From the NCBI RefSeq assembly GCF_910592395.1, contig NC_088318.1:12154349-12218348 (forward strand): DNA of 64,000 bases, read 5' to 3'. The stretch's first letter is position 1. Every line of letters begins with the position of its first letter. The notes beneath the pieces were generated by a model. That model made no database searches and had not been told where the DNA came from. It worked only from the letters and a program-made list of their open reading frames with translations. This document shows positions 23,342 to 34,235 of this stretch, piece by piece. Source of the DNA: Lineus longissimus (Eukaryota; Nemertea; Pilidiophora; Heteronemertea; Lineidae). Both the position numbers and the translations under genes were made by a program.

Positions 23342-24070
23342 TTCTAATTGCTTGAGGATTTCAAGTTCTAGCGAAAATGGTGATGCGTGTGGTCAACCCT
23401 TATGTCCCGTATTGAAAGACACAGCATAATATGTGTTGCAAATGCACTATAAGTGTGCTGATGCAAGTTACTACATGGTGCGATGAAATCCAAGTGTGTA
23501 GCCATGAGTCGTGTTGATATGAAGCATTGGGATGCTGACCCGCCGCTCTCTACTTCCTCAAGGTAATGATGAACCTATCATCTCGAGTCAATCTTGGCGA
23601 TTGATCTCAATCAGACTGGCGTGGGAGGAATCTCGGCAGCAGACGCAAGGTAGCTGTCAGCTGTTAAAGGGGAAGTAGACTGATGAAATTCACCACTTTT
23701 CAGATAAACAGGAGGGTGTTTAGATGCGGCGCTGGTGGAGGGTGTCGTTGGATAGAGTGGTGGTTAAGGGGATGGTTGGATCTGATGTAATTAATCTGAA
23801 TAAGTCTGGCTTGGGACACGTGCAGACATAAGATAGCCAATTCAAAATGAGCAAATTCGACAAGTTTTAGCATCCATCACGTTCAATTCACAGTTTACAG
23901 TAATTTTGACACAGAGTGTAGAATCTTGAGTGCCTGCGAGATACCATTGCGATTGCTGTAGTATGCAAATGAGCTCCATCCTGTCTTATCGATTTTCCTA
24001 TTCATGAAAATCCATTCATGAAATCAATAGGGCATGTAGTACTCTCAGAGGGGGCTAATGAATTGGCTAG
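23342..24070. other. no gene seen; octamer motif
   Basis: Unique-looking. A consensus POU octamer ATGCAAAT lies at 23963-23970. Confidence 0.4.
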
Positions 24071-24275
24071 AACAAGTCAATTCATTAACCCATTGTTGGA
24101 ACAAGTCAGTACACCCACACCTTTAAACATCTTGAAGGGGTACGCTGTTGGTGTATGTTGTATTTACTGGTGGCACAGGAAATATGATGTGGTTGGAACT
24201 AGTTAATACATTAATCCCCTTGTTGCGACAAGTGAGTATATCAACACCTTTAAAGGAAAACACCGTTGGTAAGGA
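24071..24275. repeat. ~126-bp diverged tandem duplication
   Basis: AACAAGTCAATTCATTAACC...TTGTTGGAACAAGTCAGTA...ACACCTTTAAA...GTTGGT at 24071 is matched by AACTAGTTAATACATTAATC...TTGTTGCGACAAGTGAGTA...ACACCTTTAAA...GTTGGT at 24197. Confidence 0.75.
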
Positions 24276-24989
24276 TTAAACACTGCCGAGGTACAGAACA
24301 TGACATGTCAAGGAGATGAAAATTGAAGTGCCATTGATCTATCATTTATGCCTGATTTTCGTCCTCTCACTAGAAATAAATGCAGTAAAATCGTTTTGAA
24401 GAAGACCGGAAACAGACTGCAACAGTGCATAAAGGTATTGATCTCCTGGCATCCACAACATTGGCCGGCTTATTGAGACGAATCCTGCCACACTTTGATC
24501 AAGTACATAAGGGATAAACTTAGTGTATGGATTCAGGGATTGTCAACTTTGCACTTGTCTAGTGTAGTGGGGAAAGAACACTTTAAGGGAATTGGGGTAA
24601 GGGATCATCCATTATTCATGTGGCAGTAAAAACTTTATTTATATCAAAACTAGGTGTTAAATAACACCTATTGATATTCTGCACTGGATCTTTGTCATTA
24701 ACATTTCATTAATTCAGTGCCTTAAAATCACACTAAAATTCAAGTGAATCAGCTTTGGTTATAAATTGATGATTAAGATGTGATAACTGTGAAAAAATAG
24801 CCCATCCCTAGTAACACTCGTTTGAAAAATTCAGTGATAATTGTCAAAAAGTGTCATAAAAAATAATTGAAGAATAAATTGACAAATCAATTCCATAAAA
24901 TTTATGGAAGTCATCATGACTAACAACAAAATAAGGTCAATTAGTAGAAATCATAGGACATGTCATGAATGAGAATTTTTGTATTTGAA
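24276..24989. other. no gene seen; small hairpin
   Basis: AT-rich. The 20-bp inverted repeat TAGGTGTTAAATAACACCTA lies at 24651-24670 (8-bp arms, 4-base loop). Confidence 0.45.
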
Positions 24990-25172
24990 GGAGCCTCATG
25001 GCCAAGTGGTGAACACTGCAGGCTACCGCAGTAGGTCCCGGGTTCGATCTGTGCCTGGGCAAGTAAAAGACCCCACCCTCCCAAGTGAGACACATGAGTA
25101 ACTTGTATGGACTCCCCCTCCATACGGTCAATATTATAATCAAGTCCCAGTATGAGGAAGAAGAAAAAGAAG
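24990..25172 (+). mobile_element. tRNA-derived SINE with GAA-rich tail
   Basis: A box TGGCCAAGTGG (24999-25009) and B box GGTTCGATC (25041-25049) form the polymerase III promoter. The body contains GGGCAAGTAAAAGACCCC and CCAAGTGAGACACATGAGTA, and it ends in GAGGAAGAAGAAAAAGAAG (25154-25172). The body blocks recur in the element at 33841-34235, so the two are one family. The frame 25085-25342 that runs out of it is not a gene. Confidence 0.8.
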
Positions 25173-26349
25173 TATTTTTCATCAGGTTTGGTCACAGAAG
25201 CGAGTGCGTCTTTGAGGAAGATGTTATCAAAAAAGTAGAAAAGCGGAACCAGATAGTTTTGATCGCAAATCACGAACGATCATATTTCTTAGTTGACTCT
25301 GTCATGTCTGTGTGTCCTACGATTAATCATGGTTATCTTTGAAGCCCTTCGAAGCGAGGGATGGGCAGGAATCGTGAAGAAAAATCATGTGGTGATAATC
25401 GTCCTTCAAACAGAATTAATCACGGAAGAAAAAAGTTGTACTTTGCCAGAGGAGTGCTCATTAACGTTCTGGTGGTCGGGAAAGTGAATGAATGTTTTAT
25501 GGTGTAAGAGACACGATAGGGCGGTTTACATGCGCTGCTAAATACATGCTCCGGTTTGGTCGGATCTGTCCTCTTTGTGGTCTCATTCTGGTCCGCCCGT
25601 TTACACAACGCACTACAATCTGGGCAAATGTGGTCTGATGGGGATGCATGAGAACATGGTGTCCCAGCTGGTTTTGTAACAAATATTGGTTTGATACTTT
25701 TAAATGGTACATCTAGTCATTATAATTAGATCTTGCATCCGTATCGATGCAGTATCCATACTATGAATCATCAATGTCACTAGTTGATGAACAGTACTGA
25801 ATCCCCTTTAGCTCCAGTTACCGTTCATCGATTCCAAGTTGTGAATTATTTCACAACAGACAAAATCTATCGGCTGGATTCACCGCATGAAAGACTCGTA
25901 CTCAAAACGCTGTCAAGCCTGATTATCGTTTCATGTTGCAAGTTGTTTTAATGATGCGGCGGTGCATTTTATTGATTTCAGTCATTCACGAGAGTTCATG
26001 AATGAACGGGCGTGTGAACTTGTACCCGGTGTACTACAGGGAGTGGCCGAGATGAATTGTAGTGTACAGTCTGTCGCAGGGTCATATCGGATTCTTCTTT
26101 AGAGCTTGTCACTTCAAGGTCGTTGGTTTTTATGACGACAGATTTGTGTGTTTTGTGGTGCCTTGGACAAACACTTATCTCATGCTAGCGGGATTGACCA
26201 TCTTGAGTATCATTATCTAATTCCATTGGTAAATGCAGTCTAAAGGGTTCATAGCCCATTGTCTGAAACCGTACAAGGCCAAAAGCTCCTTTGCCAATTG
26301 ATTATATGGGATGGTTTCTTAGGGGCTCATTTTATACTACACCTCCAGG
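25173..26349. other. no gene seen
   Basis: At 25525-25620 the motifs GGCGGTTTACATGCG and CCCGTTTACACAACG form a diverged direct pair, perhaps a decayed DNA-transposon end. The rest is unique-looking. Confidence 0.35.
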
Positions 26350-26500
26350 TACAGTGGAACCTCTCTATTAAGGACACCCACAGGACTGATGAGTGCTGTC
26401 CTTGATAGAGAAGTAGGTGTCCTGATTAGAGGGATTGCATTGAATGGAAACAACCAATTTGAGACCAAAGGTATTGTCCTTATTAGAGAGGGTTTCAAAT
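26350..26500. mobile_element. 'AAGGACA' MITE, internally rearranged copy
   Basis: The left end TA-CAGTGGAACCTCTCTATTA is intact. The interior is shorter and runs GCTGTCCTTGATAGAGAAG, GTGTCCTGATTAGAGGG and TGTCCTTATTAGAGAGGGTT, so it approaches a simple palindrome. Confidence 0.7.
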
Positions 26501-27648
26501 TTGATGGCAAGCCCTGACCTCTGGCAGCATGGTAGGCTCATCATCACTGCAAAGGTTTGTAGTGATGACCTCCTGTTTAGGTTCAAATCACTCATTTTGA
26601 GTTCAGCACCCCCACTCAGATCGATAACTGCTAGAAAAACATAGATGATAGCCTTTATAAACTAGAAGTTCTGCCCATCCCCAGTCAAAACAGAACCTTG
26701 AGAGAGCCTCTGCCACCCATGGATATTGCTACCAATATTCAACACCGAGTCTTGACCATCCCAAGCGCGCTACTGTAGGGACGATTGGTGTATCATACTT
26801 CCAATTATTTGACCATATCCATCTGACTATTTTGTAGCGCAGTTTTCTTTATGGAGTTTTGGTTGGTGCTCTGGGCTTCACCACTGAAGTGGTGATTGAT
26901 CCGTGGCTGGGTGGATGGGTGACCGAGAAATACAACAGCATGGTCTTGGTTTACTTTAAATGCCCCACATACATTTTCAACACAAACACATATCCGACAT
27001 GCACACCATGAGATGATGAACTGGAAACTTGAAACAGACTTTAAAATTGATTCGTGTAGACCATGTGTATTTCTGCAGACAGACCTGTACATCACCGTAC
27101 ACTTTTTCTGTGCATTCTCATCACCGAACAGACTCTAGTTAGTCTCTCTCACAATTTTCATTGAGAGAAACTTATGACTGGTTGATAATCAATGTCGGTT
27201 CATGCAAGGGGCTCATTTACATACTACCTACTCCGTGTGATGACTCGGATCGGTAGTACGGTAATCTCTGCTGATGTCGGGTACTATCTTGTCGGCTGGC
27301 TTTAAATTGCTTTGGAAACATTAAAGGATAACTTACAAGCTTCTTGAACAAGGTTGGTTCTTTTCTGTTAACTTTTCTGTATTATTATATCGTATTTATT
27401 ATATTTTGTTTTGTTTGTGTAAGCTGAGCAACTATGCCTATGCTAGGATACTGTAAACCATGAAATGTCCACGAAGCTAAAAAAAGAGGTGAAGTTGTTC
27501 ATTTTTCATTAGCAATAGACAAAATACTGTGTTTTTAAAGATTTATAAACTAAGTGGACAGAGCGCCTACAAATTTTAATTTTACTTTCTCACAATTGTT
27601 TACTTGCTGCAGAAGTTTAATGATTAATACATTACGGATGAACTGTTG
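26501..27648. other. no gene seen
   Basis: Unique-looking sequence. A 96-codon minus-strand open frame (27095-26805) has several cysteines but no domain I recognise. Confidence 0.4.
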
Positions 27649-27728
27649 GTTGCTGCGACCTGCAATCATGATCTTGTGTAACGCAACAAAAATCTCCTGT
27701 TGCAGAGGTCATTGCAGGTCCCTGCAAC
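27649..27728. mobile_element. 80-bp inverted-repeat element
   Basis: The left arm GTTGCTGCGACCTGCAAT (27649-27666) and the right arm ATTGCAGGTCCCTGCAAC (27711-27728) pair at 16 of 18 positions. The loop contains a second hairpin, GCAACA ... TGTTGC. It looks like a very short MITE; no target duplication is obvious. Confidence 0.55.
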
Positions 27729-29346
27729 ATGAGTCACTGATTGCTCGACCGTTGATCAGTATCATACCAAGCGATTACCGGTTTGACCCACAGACCAGTG
27801 TTTTGAGCTCACCGCAGTGATAATTGACACAGCTCACTGCTACAAAAATCACTGGTTTGTGCAGTGTTTAGGATTTTTTAGCACCTGTGTTTGCCCTCAA
27901 GGTTAATTGATATCAAGCCTTACAACTCTCGTCTATCCAAACTCGCCCCGACTCTTTTTATAAGAACTTTCTGTTTACTTGGACAGAACATAAACAAATC
28001 CAATACGAAGACTTATTTTCTTTGAAATAGCAAAATCTATTTTTTTATTTGAACAACATTTGCCGATCAATTTAGTTAATTTTAACAAGTTTGAACTCTG
28101 TTTTTCTCAGGTGTGTCCTGTAAGTGGACCTCTCTCCACTTTCTTGCTGATGAAGGTGGGAGAATGAGGGGGCATCTCAAAAGTAGCAAAACTTGCTAAT
28201 GGTGTCATTAATTATATCATACAATTTTGGCAGTACTGCGCTAGCGGTCCAAAGTCCCAAAATTCTGATAAAACGCTATTGTTCTTCCTGGACAGATGCC
28301 TCTACAACATTTTCCCAGATTTTTTAAGGTGCCCACACTCATCTATAAAGTCTCGGTGACCTGAAGTGATGAGTAAAGTGCTCCCTGCTCATGGCTCACC
28401 ATTGCTGAAACCTTGAACGAGTCATAATGGCAGTGATTGCACGAGAGTCATAGTGATGTAATCACTTCCTCCCACGCACGTTGATTGATCGTTGCTTCCT
28501 CAAGGCTGCCGGCCCATAAATCTGTCGGGCTTTGGTGTGTGTCGTCATTGATCTGGGGCGTTTAACCCATTCTGGCATCAATAAGTGTCTAATATGGGTG
28601 AAGTCATGTCTGAGGGGTGCCTTAAAGTGATTTTTGCACAGGGAATACAAAGCCCCTCCATTGCCTGCAGTGCAGTAAGTATCAAAGCTACATATGCATT
28701 AGTCACTTCTATGGAATTCCCATTTAGAGTTTCTGGATGAAGTTTCCTATTGTCCACATGTTCAACAGGCTGAATCTAGTCAACTGATCTGCGCCAGAGC
28801 TTTGAACAGGAAATATGAAGGTACATTTCCGTGGGCAGTGAAAATGTATAAGAAGGCTAAAATGCTGATCTTGCGAAAGTCAAGTGAAGCAAGTGACGAT
28901 GATTCAACATAGTCTATGCTAGCAATTGCATCTCTCCGTAGGCAAAATTGAAAGAATTCAAAGAAGTGATAAACTTTTTTGAATTCCTTTAATCATTGAA
29001 TTGAGGGGGTGTTTGTTCTGTGGCATGTCATGTGGCTGTTTCTGGTTTGTAAATTACTGCAGTCGCTGGTACAATTTTCATCACGGTGTGAAACCTTTGC
29101 TCGACTTTGCGTTTTAAAATGTGCACAGTGGTTTTACGTCACATCCAGTGGAGATGGCTTGTGAATTGAATTGGCTTGCATGAAGTTTTAACACTCTAGT
29201 TACCAAACCAGATCCAATAGTCTCTGCCCATGGGGTTGCATTCTTTGGCCTGACGCATGTGCAGGAACAGGTCAGCCTAAGAATTCCTACGTAAAAAGGA
29301 AAGTACAAAGCAAACACTCAATGTAAAGACCCAGGATGAGATCACA
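27729..29346. other. no gene seen
   Basis: Unique-looking AT-rich sequence without recognised repeats or domains. Confidence 0.4.
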
Positions 29347-29530
29347 CATGGAACCTCCCTTAGCGGACAGCTCTCAAGTTAGGACAGCCTCTCTATTAAG
29401 AAGGACACCGCATTTGGTCCCAAATTGACTATTTTGATTGAATTTGACCTCTGTAGTGTCGACAACTCTCAATTAAGGACAGCATTTGTCAGTCCCAAGG
29501 GTGTCGTTAATAGAGAGGTTTTACTGTGGT
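29347..29530. mobile_element. 'AAGGACA' MITE, near full-length copy
   Basis: It has the blocks GGAACCTCCCTTAGCGGACA, CTCTATTAAGAAGGACACC, TTTGGTCCCAAATTG, TTTGACCTCTG and GGACAGCATTTGTCAGTCCC, and ends GAGAGGTTTTACTGT. The order and spacing match the copy at 2650-2844. Confidence 0.8.
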
Positions 29531-29661
29531 ATAGATCTCATGGCAAAGTTTGTTGATCAGATTCCTTCATTTACTGAAGATTTTTGCTTCACAAAATTTT
29601 GTATAGATGGCAACACTTTTGATGATGATGCTGTGTGCATTCTCAATAGAAAAGAATGATA

Positions 29662-29745
29662 TAGGAAAACCTCTCTGTTTCAGACATCTATGAGAAATAC
29701 TGTCCATAATAGAGAAGTGTCCTGATTACAGAGGTCAACATTGAT
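29662..29745. mobile_element. 'AAGGACA' MITE fragment
   Basis: AACCTCTCTGTTTCAGACAT, CTGTCCATAATAGAGAAGTG and TCCTGATTACAGAGGT. It lies about 130 bp after the copy at 29347-29530 and might be a second insertion or a displaced end. Confidence 0.5.
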
Positions 29746-30454
29746 TGGAGTCACCCCCGGTTATACTTTGCCTGTTTTTGCCTTCCTTTTATAAATGTTG
29801 ATCATATGCTTCTTATTTTCTCGTTTCTAGGTAAGTTTCAAAATAGGAGTGCTATACAATGACATATCCAAGGTAGGTTTGCTACTCGTTGTTTTAAAGG
29901 CCTTAACGAGTTCAGGTATTTAACTGTGCGAGAAATAATATCCCCCCCCCAGACATCACCAAGAATGTGTTTTGACTGTGATTTGGGCCAAAGAATCTTG
30001 GAAAGTGTCATTTTGCCCCCCCCCCCCCCCGACCAAAAAGCTAGCTATGCCCCTATATGTGATGCAATTTATGAAGAGTTGTTCGAGACGAGTAGCACTT
30101 GGTGAGTTCGTGAAATATATTGGACAAAAATGGTTCGTCCGGTAGCGAGGGGCCATATGCAACGGCTTGCGAAACAGAGGCAGAGTTTATTTACATCATA
30201 GATGTCTATGCATGTTACAGTGTCTATAGCTTGAACTAATTCCCCCAGTCAATTCTGGTCATATCTAATAAATGACTTCACCAAATTGGTCGGCAATAGA
30301 TCATGCTATTACCATCCTCGAATAGTAGTATATAAAGCGGCCTGCCAAAGAATATTCAATACTGCGGGCCATGGTGATCAATCTCTGACCAAGGTCCATC
30401 CTAACCTCGTCGACAGGGTTGGCAATGTAAGCCTGTCAGTAGACAAGAGAAACT
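29746..30454. other. no gene seen; two poly-C tracts
   Basis: Poly-C at 29942-29950 and 30016-30030. No recognised domain in the short open frames. Confidence 0.45.
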
Positions 30455-30520
30455 GCTCTGGTCTGGTGGCTTGCACTTTCAACTAGCGATCTAGAGGTCT
30501 GTGGTTCGAACCCTACAGTG
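30455..30520 (+). mobile_element. tRNA-like SINE head
   Basis: A consensus B box GGTTCGAACCC (30503-30513) lies about 40 bp after a weak A-box-like TCTGGTGGC (30462-30470). The tandem array at 30541-30948 follows within 30 bp. Confidence 0.45.
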
Positions 30521-30540
30521 GATGTGAGACTCTAGAGAGG

Positions 30541-30948
30541 TCTATTCAGTCTAACTACCCTTTAAAGTGACTCGAGACAGGTCTATTCATTCTAACTTCC
30601 CTTTAAAGTGACTCGAGACAGGTCTATTCAATCTAACTTCCCTTTAAAGTGACTCTACACCAAATTTATTTTTATGAAAACCTATCTTCGAGGCTCTCCC
30701 ATTTCTACTAGTATTTAAATCAGGCGCAAAGGATTGATCCCTGGGCATGAGGCTGAGTCCATCCAACTACGGACCAAGTGACTCGAGACAGGTCTATTCA
30801 ATCTAACTTCCCTTTAAAGTGACTCTACACCAAATTTATTTTTATGAAAACCTATCTTCGAGTCTCTCCCATTTCTACTAGTATTTAAATCAGGCGAAAG
30901 GATTGATCCCTGGGCATGAGGCTGAGTCCATCCAACTACGGACCATTA
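30541..30948. repeat. compound array: 41-bp units, then a 170-bp duplication that includes one
   Basis: TCTATTCA..CTAAC..CCCTTTAAAGTGACTC units start at 30541, 30582 and 30623 (period 41). Starting at 30609, a 170-bp block that contains one such unit plus CACCAAATTTATTTTTATGA, ATTTCTACTAGTATTTAAAT and GGGCATGAGGCTGAGTCC is repeated from 30779. The two 170-bp copies are almost identical (second copy one base shorter). Confidence 0.95.
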
Positions 30949-31174
30949 AACTCACGACTGCCGTAAATGCCCACTCGAACCGGTGGTCAAGCAATGCGCC
31001 CAGTGGTTCCAATCAGGGCGAGATGCGCCTCGCTGACCACGGTGCTCGCCTCGTTGCTTTAATGACATGAGGCTGAGGCCGAGTGTCAGGAATGTTCGAG
31101 GTGTCAGCAGATTGGCCAGCAGTCAGTTTGATTTCGTGTTTAAGGAACATATTGTCAAGACGGCGTCTAGTAAG
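30949..31174. other. no gene seen, GC-richer stretch
   Basis: GC-richer than its surroundings, with a second GCATGAGGCTGAG-like motif (ACATGAGGCTGAGGCCGAG at 31064), probably an older relic of the flanking 170-bp repeat. Confidence 0.4.
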
Positions 31175-31265
31175 TACAGTGGAACCTCCCTAAGCGGACA
31201 CCTCTCTACCAAGAACAATAGTTTTGGACCCAAATTAATTGTTACTATTAAATTTGATCTTTCTT
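31175..31265 (+). mobile_element. 'AAGGACA' MITE, 5' half
   Basis: TA-CAGTGGAACCTCCCTAAGC, GGACACCTCTCTACCAAGAA and TTTTGGACCCAAATTAATTG match the left half of the family. The right half is absent. Confidence 0.75.
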
Positions 31266-32161
31266 ATCGATTGAGGAAAATATGGATGCCATTTGAATGT
31301 TTGCCAGCTCAGACCATTAGAAAAAGAAAAGTATGGTTTACATGTTACCAGAAAGTTTTTTTATCCCCTTTGCGGTCTGGTAATTCTTCGCCTGTTATCT
31401 AGGCGTCCGAGATTAGAAGAGTGTAGTTACCTATCCCTTACGTGATGTCATCAGATAATTCATACAGATAAACCATCTCATTCGCTCTGTATTACTCGGA
31501 GATGACAGAAAAATAATCGTCAAGAAAATCTCCGAGTGTGGAACTATCCTCGAATTAGTTTGGATTAGTCGGAGAGCAAGGATAAAGGTGATAAGATGAG
31601 CTGATGGTTCACGATTCTGACAAGATTGTACCGGGATATAATCTCACAAGACGGGAAACGAGAAATAGATTTTTTTTCATGAATCATTAGGCAGAGTCAA
31701 GGGCAGTCTTTCCCTTTGGTATGTTTTGTTATGCAAAAAATTCTGAAAAGGGGACCTTATTCCCAATAGATTCTGATAGACCTCACAGACGGTTTGCAAC
31801 TTTTGTTTGCGTAGACCGAAGTGTCATCAGTTGACCTTTGGAGCACAAGTACATGTTATCCCCTAACTTTGGTCATTTTATGAAGTGTCTCCAGGAGGTG
31901 GAACCCCTAACTCATCACTGACAGGTCGTCATTCTCCACGCGAGTTCTCTCTCATGCCACGCAGTCCACCCAAGCGTAAGGTACTGTCAGTGTCGAGCTG
32001 ACCACCAGGATCCGATGACAATATCGTGGATTAATTGGGCCAAGTGGACCATGTGATGAGACAAGCTGCTTATGTGTCAAAGGATAACCAAAGTTTACAC
32101 AAATGAGATGCTTCAGTGACTGCGGAAATGGTCACCTCAGAGTTATTTGAATGACCTGTGT
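31266..32161. other. no gene seen
   Basis: Unique-looking sequence without recognised repeats. Confidence 0.4.
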
Positions 32162-32331
32162 CATTCTAAATGGTCATCTGAAATAGAAGAGGTGGACGAA
32201 GCATTTTCTTAAAGACATTCAAAATGGTCGTCAAAAGTAAAAGAGATGGTAGAAGCATTTTCTTGAAGACATTCTAAATGGTAATCAGAAGTAAAAGAGG
32301 TGGTAGAAGCATTTTGTTGAATGCATTCGAT
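32162..32331. repeat. 54-bp tandem repeat, three copies
   Basis: Units start at 32162, 32216 and 32270 with CATTCTAAATGGT and contain AAAAGAGGTGGTAGAAGCAT. The period is a multiple of three, which keeps an antisense frame open. Confidence 0.9.
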
Positions 32332-32860
32332 TTTTAGCCCTTCTCCGGCTCCATTTAGCCACGCCCAAATATTCATCTCTGGCGCTGCAGGGCCTATCTT
32401 TTCATGGCTCATCATCCAGTGAATCAATGCTTGTTTCTAGATAAGTTAGTCATTAGATCAAGGGGAAGGGCTGCAGGGAGAACATCGCTATTTGATGTAT
32501 CAATGGGTCATTACCGTGTTCGACGCTTGTACGAGATAGCGAGATATTTTGAGTAGAATTCGTCATAATGTTGTCTGTAGATATCACGGTAATTGATGTG
32601 GTATCTTTCCTGGTGTGAATCAGTAGGAGAGGTGGCAGGGCTGAAATAACCATGCTCTCTATTATGCCCTGAGCCAAATCTAAAAGGCTCTCATTAATGA
32701 CCACATTTCGGGGGGGGGGGGCAGAGTAAAAATGCTCTTATCTTGATGAATTATGTGATCCAATCACACAATAAAGTTCCCAAAAAAGTAGTTACATGCT
32801 AATTGGATAGACTTTAATCATGGGAATATCCATTGCTTAGAGAAAGAGTTCATCTATTGA
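32332..32860. other. no gene seen; poly-G tract
   Basis: Poly-G at 32710-32721. A minus-strand 83-codon open frame (32704-32453) is unrecognised. Confidence 0.4.
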
Positions 32861-32908
32861 CTCCTAGGTGGCTAGAACTACTTCCTTTAGGCCTGCCACC
32901 AAGGAGGC
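32861..32908. mobile_element. CCTAGG short palindromic repeat, copy 3
   Basis: CTCCTAGGTGGCTAGAACTA ... GCCTGCCACCAAGGAGGC. Same layout as 6880-6925 and 15024-15071. Confidence 0.55.
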
Positions 32909-33804
32909 AAGCAATGAACTAAAATTATCCCTTCCTTAGGAATTTCTGGGTGCTGATGCCAAAGTTATTTGTTTCAGGAGCAGTTTTTTTGCAGAAATTT
33001 AGTTTTGTGTGAAATAAGCATAAGAATACTTTACCTAGAAATGTTGTCATTAATTCAAAAACTGAGTCACTTTTTGCACTTGGCCCATGGCCTTTATGTG
33101 TAATTTCAGAAGTTGCACATCATTTACGACTCGAACTCCCACTTAAACTTTTAGAGAGAGTGCAAATTCCTGATCACCTTGGGAAAGGCACTAGATAAAG
33201 AAGTTAAAAACTTTCAAAACAATCACAAGTTTTGAGTGGTCCTCGATATTGAAAGCCATCTGTCCTAGGTATACTCTATTTGTTCACCCACTTCACCTCC
33301 ATATGTTAAACCAGGCGAGCAGAGACAACGCAGACTGATCGCTCAATCAAATTCCTGTCACATGCCCGCAGAGTGGACAAAATGGCCTCTTCCTGCTGAC
33401 CAGTGATGACCACTTATTATGCATGATGCCGGGGCGGAGGATTTAGGCGATAAATTGCGTTAGAATGACGACAGCACATCGGCGCTGTTCGTCGAGAAAA
33501 AGAAAACATCGATTCATCAGCAACGGAAACGGGTGCGGATGTTCAGAGGGGTTGAAGTGCTCATGGAATCCTTTGTTTTCGATCGTATTTACTTGGGGAT
33601 TAAACAGACTATGGGGTAATAGTCGAATCGTGTTGTACATTTCCTCACTTCCTCTTGCAGGCTTGTTGGTAAATATCATCACAATAGTCCATGGGTCTAC
33701 TTGAGGCTTCTTGCTGGTGGTGAACGCAGAGATGGAAACAACAGGGGCCGATTAGGGGTTCTGAGAAAGAGGGTGTGGGTAGGTTCTGTAAATATGAAGA
33801 TGAA
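32909..33804. other. no gene seen
   Basis: Two mirror-image open frames of 79 codons at 33443-33704 on opposite strands. Neither is recognised. Confidence 0.4.
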
Positions 33805-33827
33805 GGTTAGGTTGGTTGGTTGGTTGG
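33805..33827 (+). repeat. GGTT microsatellite
   Basis: GGTTAGGTTGGTTGGTTGG, directly before the SINE at 33841. Confidence 0.85.
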
Positions 33828-33840
33828 AGAATTGGCAAAT

Positions 33841-34235
33841 AAAGCCTAGTGGTTAACACTGCTGGCTTCCACAAAATAGGGCCTGGGTTGGGTCTCAGGG
33901 AGAACCCAAGATTGTTTTCCTGGTTGAACTGGTGTGGCGTGGCGTTCGAGGAACTGAAATTCCTGGCTCTTCATATAGTCCTTCGCATGAGAGGTAAAAC
34001 TGAGGTTCCTTGTATCTGGTGTCTATGCCAGGGCAAGCAAAAGACTCTCATGAAGTGAGAAATCCATAGTAGCTTGAGTGAACTCTGGTTCCTAAGTAAC
34101 TTTCACGGCACGTAAAAACGCGCATCCCGCCTTGGAGGAGAAATGTCCCTGAAGAATAACACCTCCAAGTGAAGAGCAAATGCTGAAGAAGAAGAAGAAG
34201 AAGGATAAGAAGAAGAAGAAGAAGAAGAAGGAGAA
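33841..34235 (+). mobile_element. tRNA-derived SINE, longer family member with GAA tail
   Basis: The head GCCTAGTGGTTAACACTGCT and GGGCCTGGGTTGGGTCTC parallel the head of the element at 24990. After about 110 bp of extra sequence the shared body returns (GGGCAAGCAAAAGACTC, GAAGTGAGAAATCCATAGTA). The 3' end is an impure GAA run (34184-34235) of about 50 bp. The extra block after the B-box region may be an insertion here or a deletion in the shorter copy. Confidence 0.7.

Noticed and set aside
24990-25050. Functional tRNA gene
   Set aside because: A and B boxes are good but the acceptor and anticodon stems do not pair, and the sequence continues into a SINE body with a GAA tail. The same reasoning applies to the other six tRNA-like heads.
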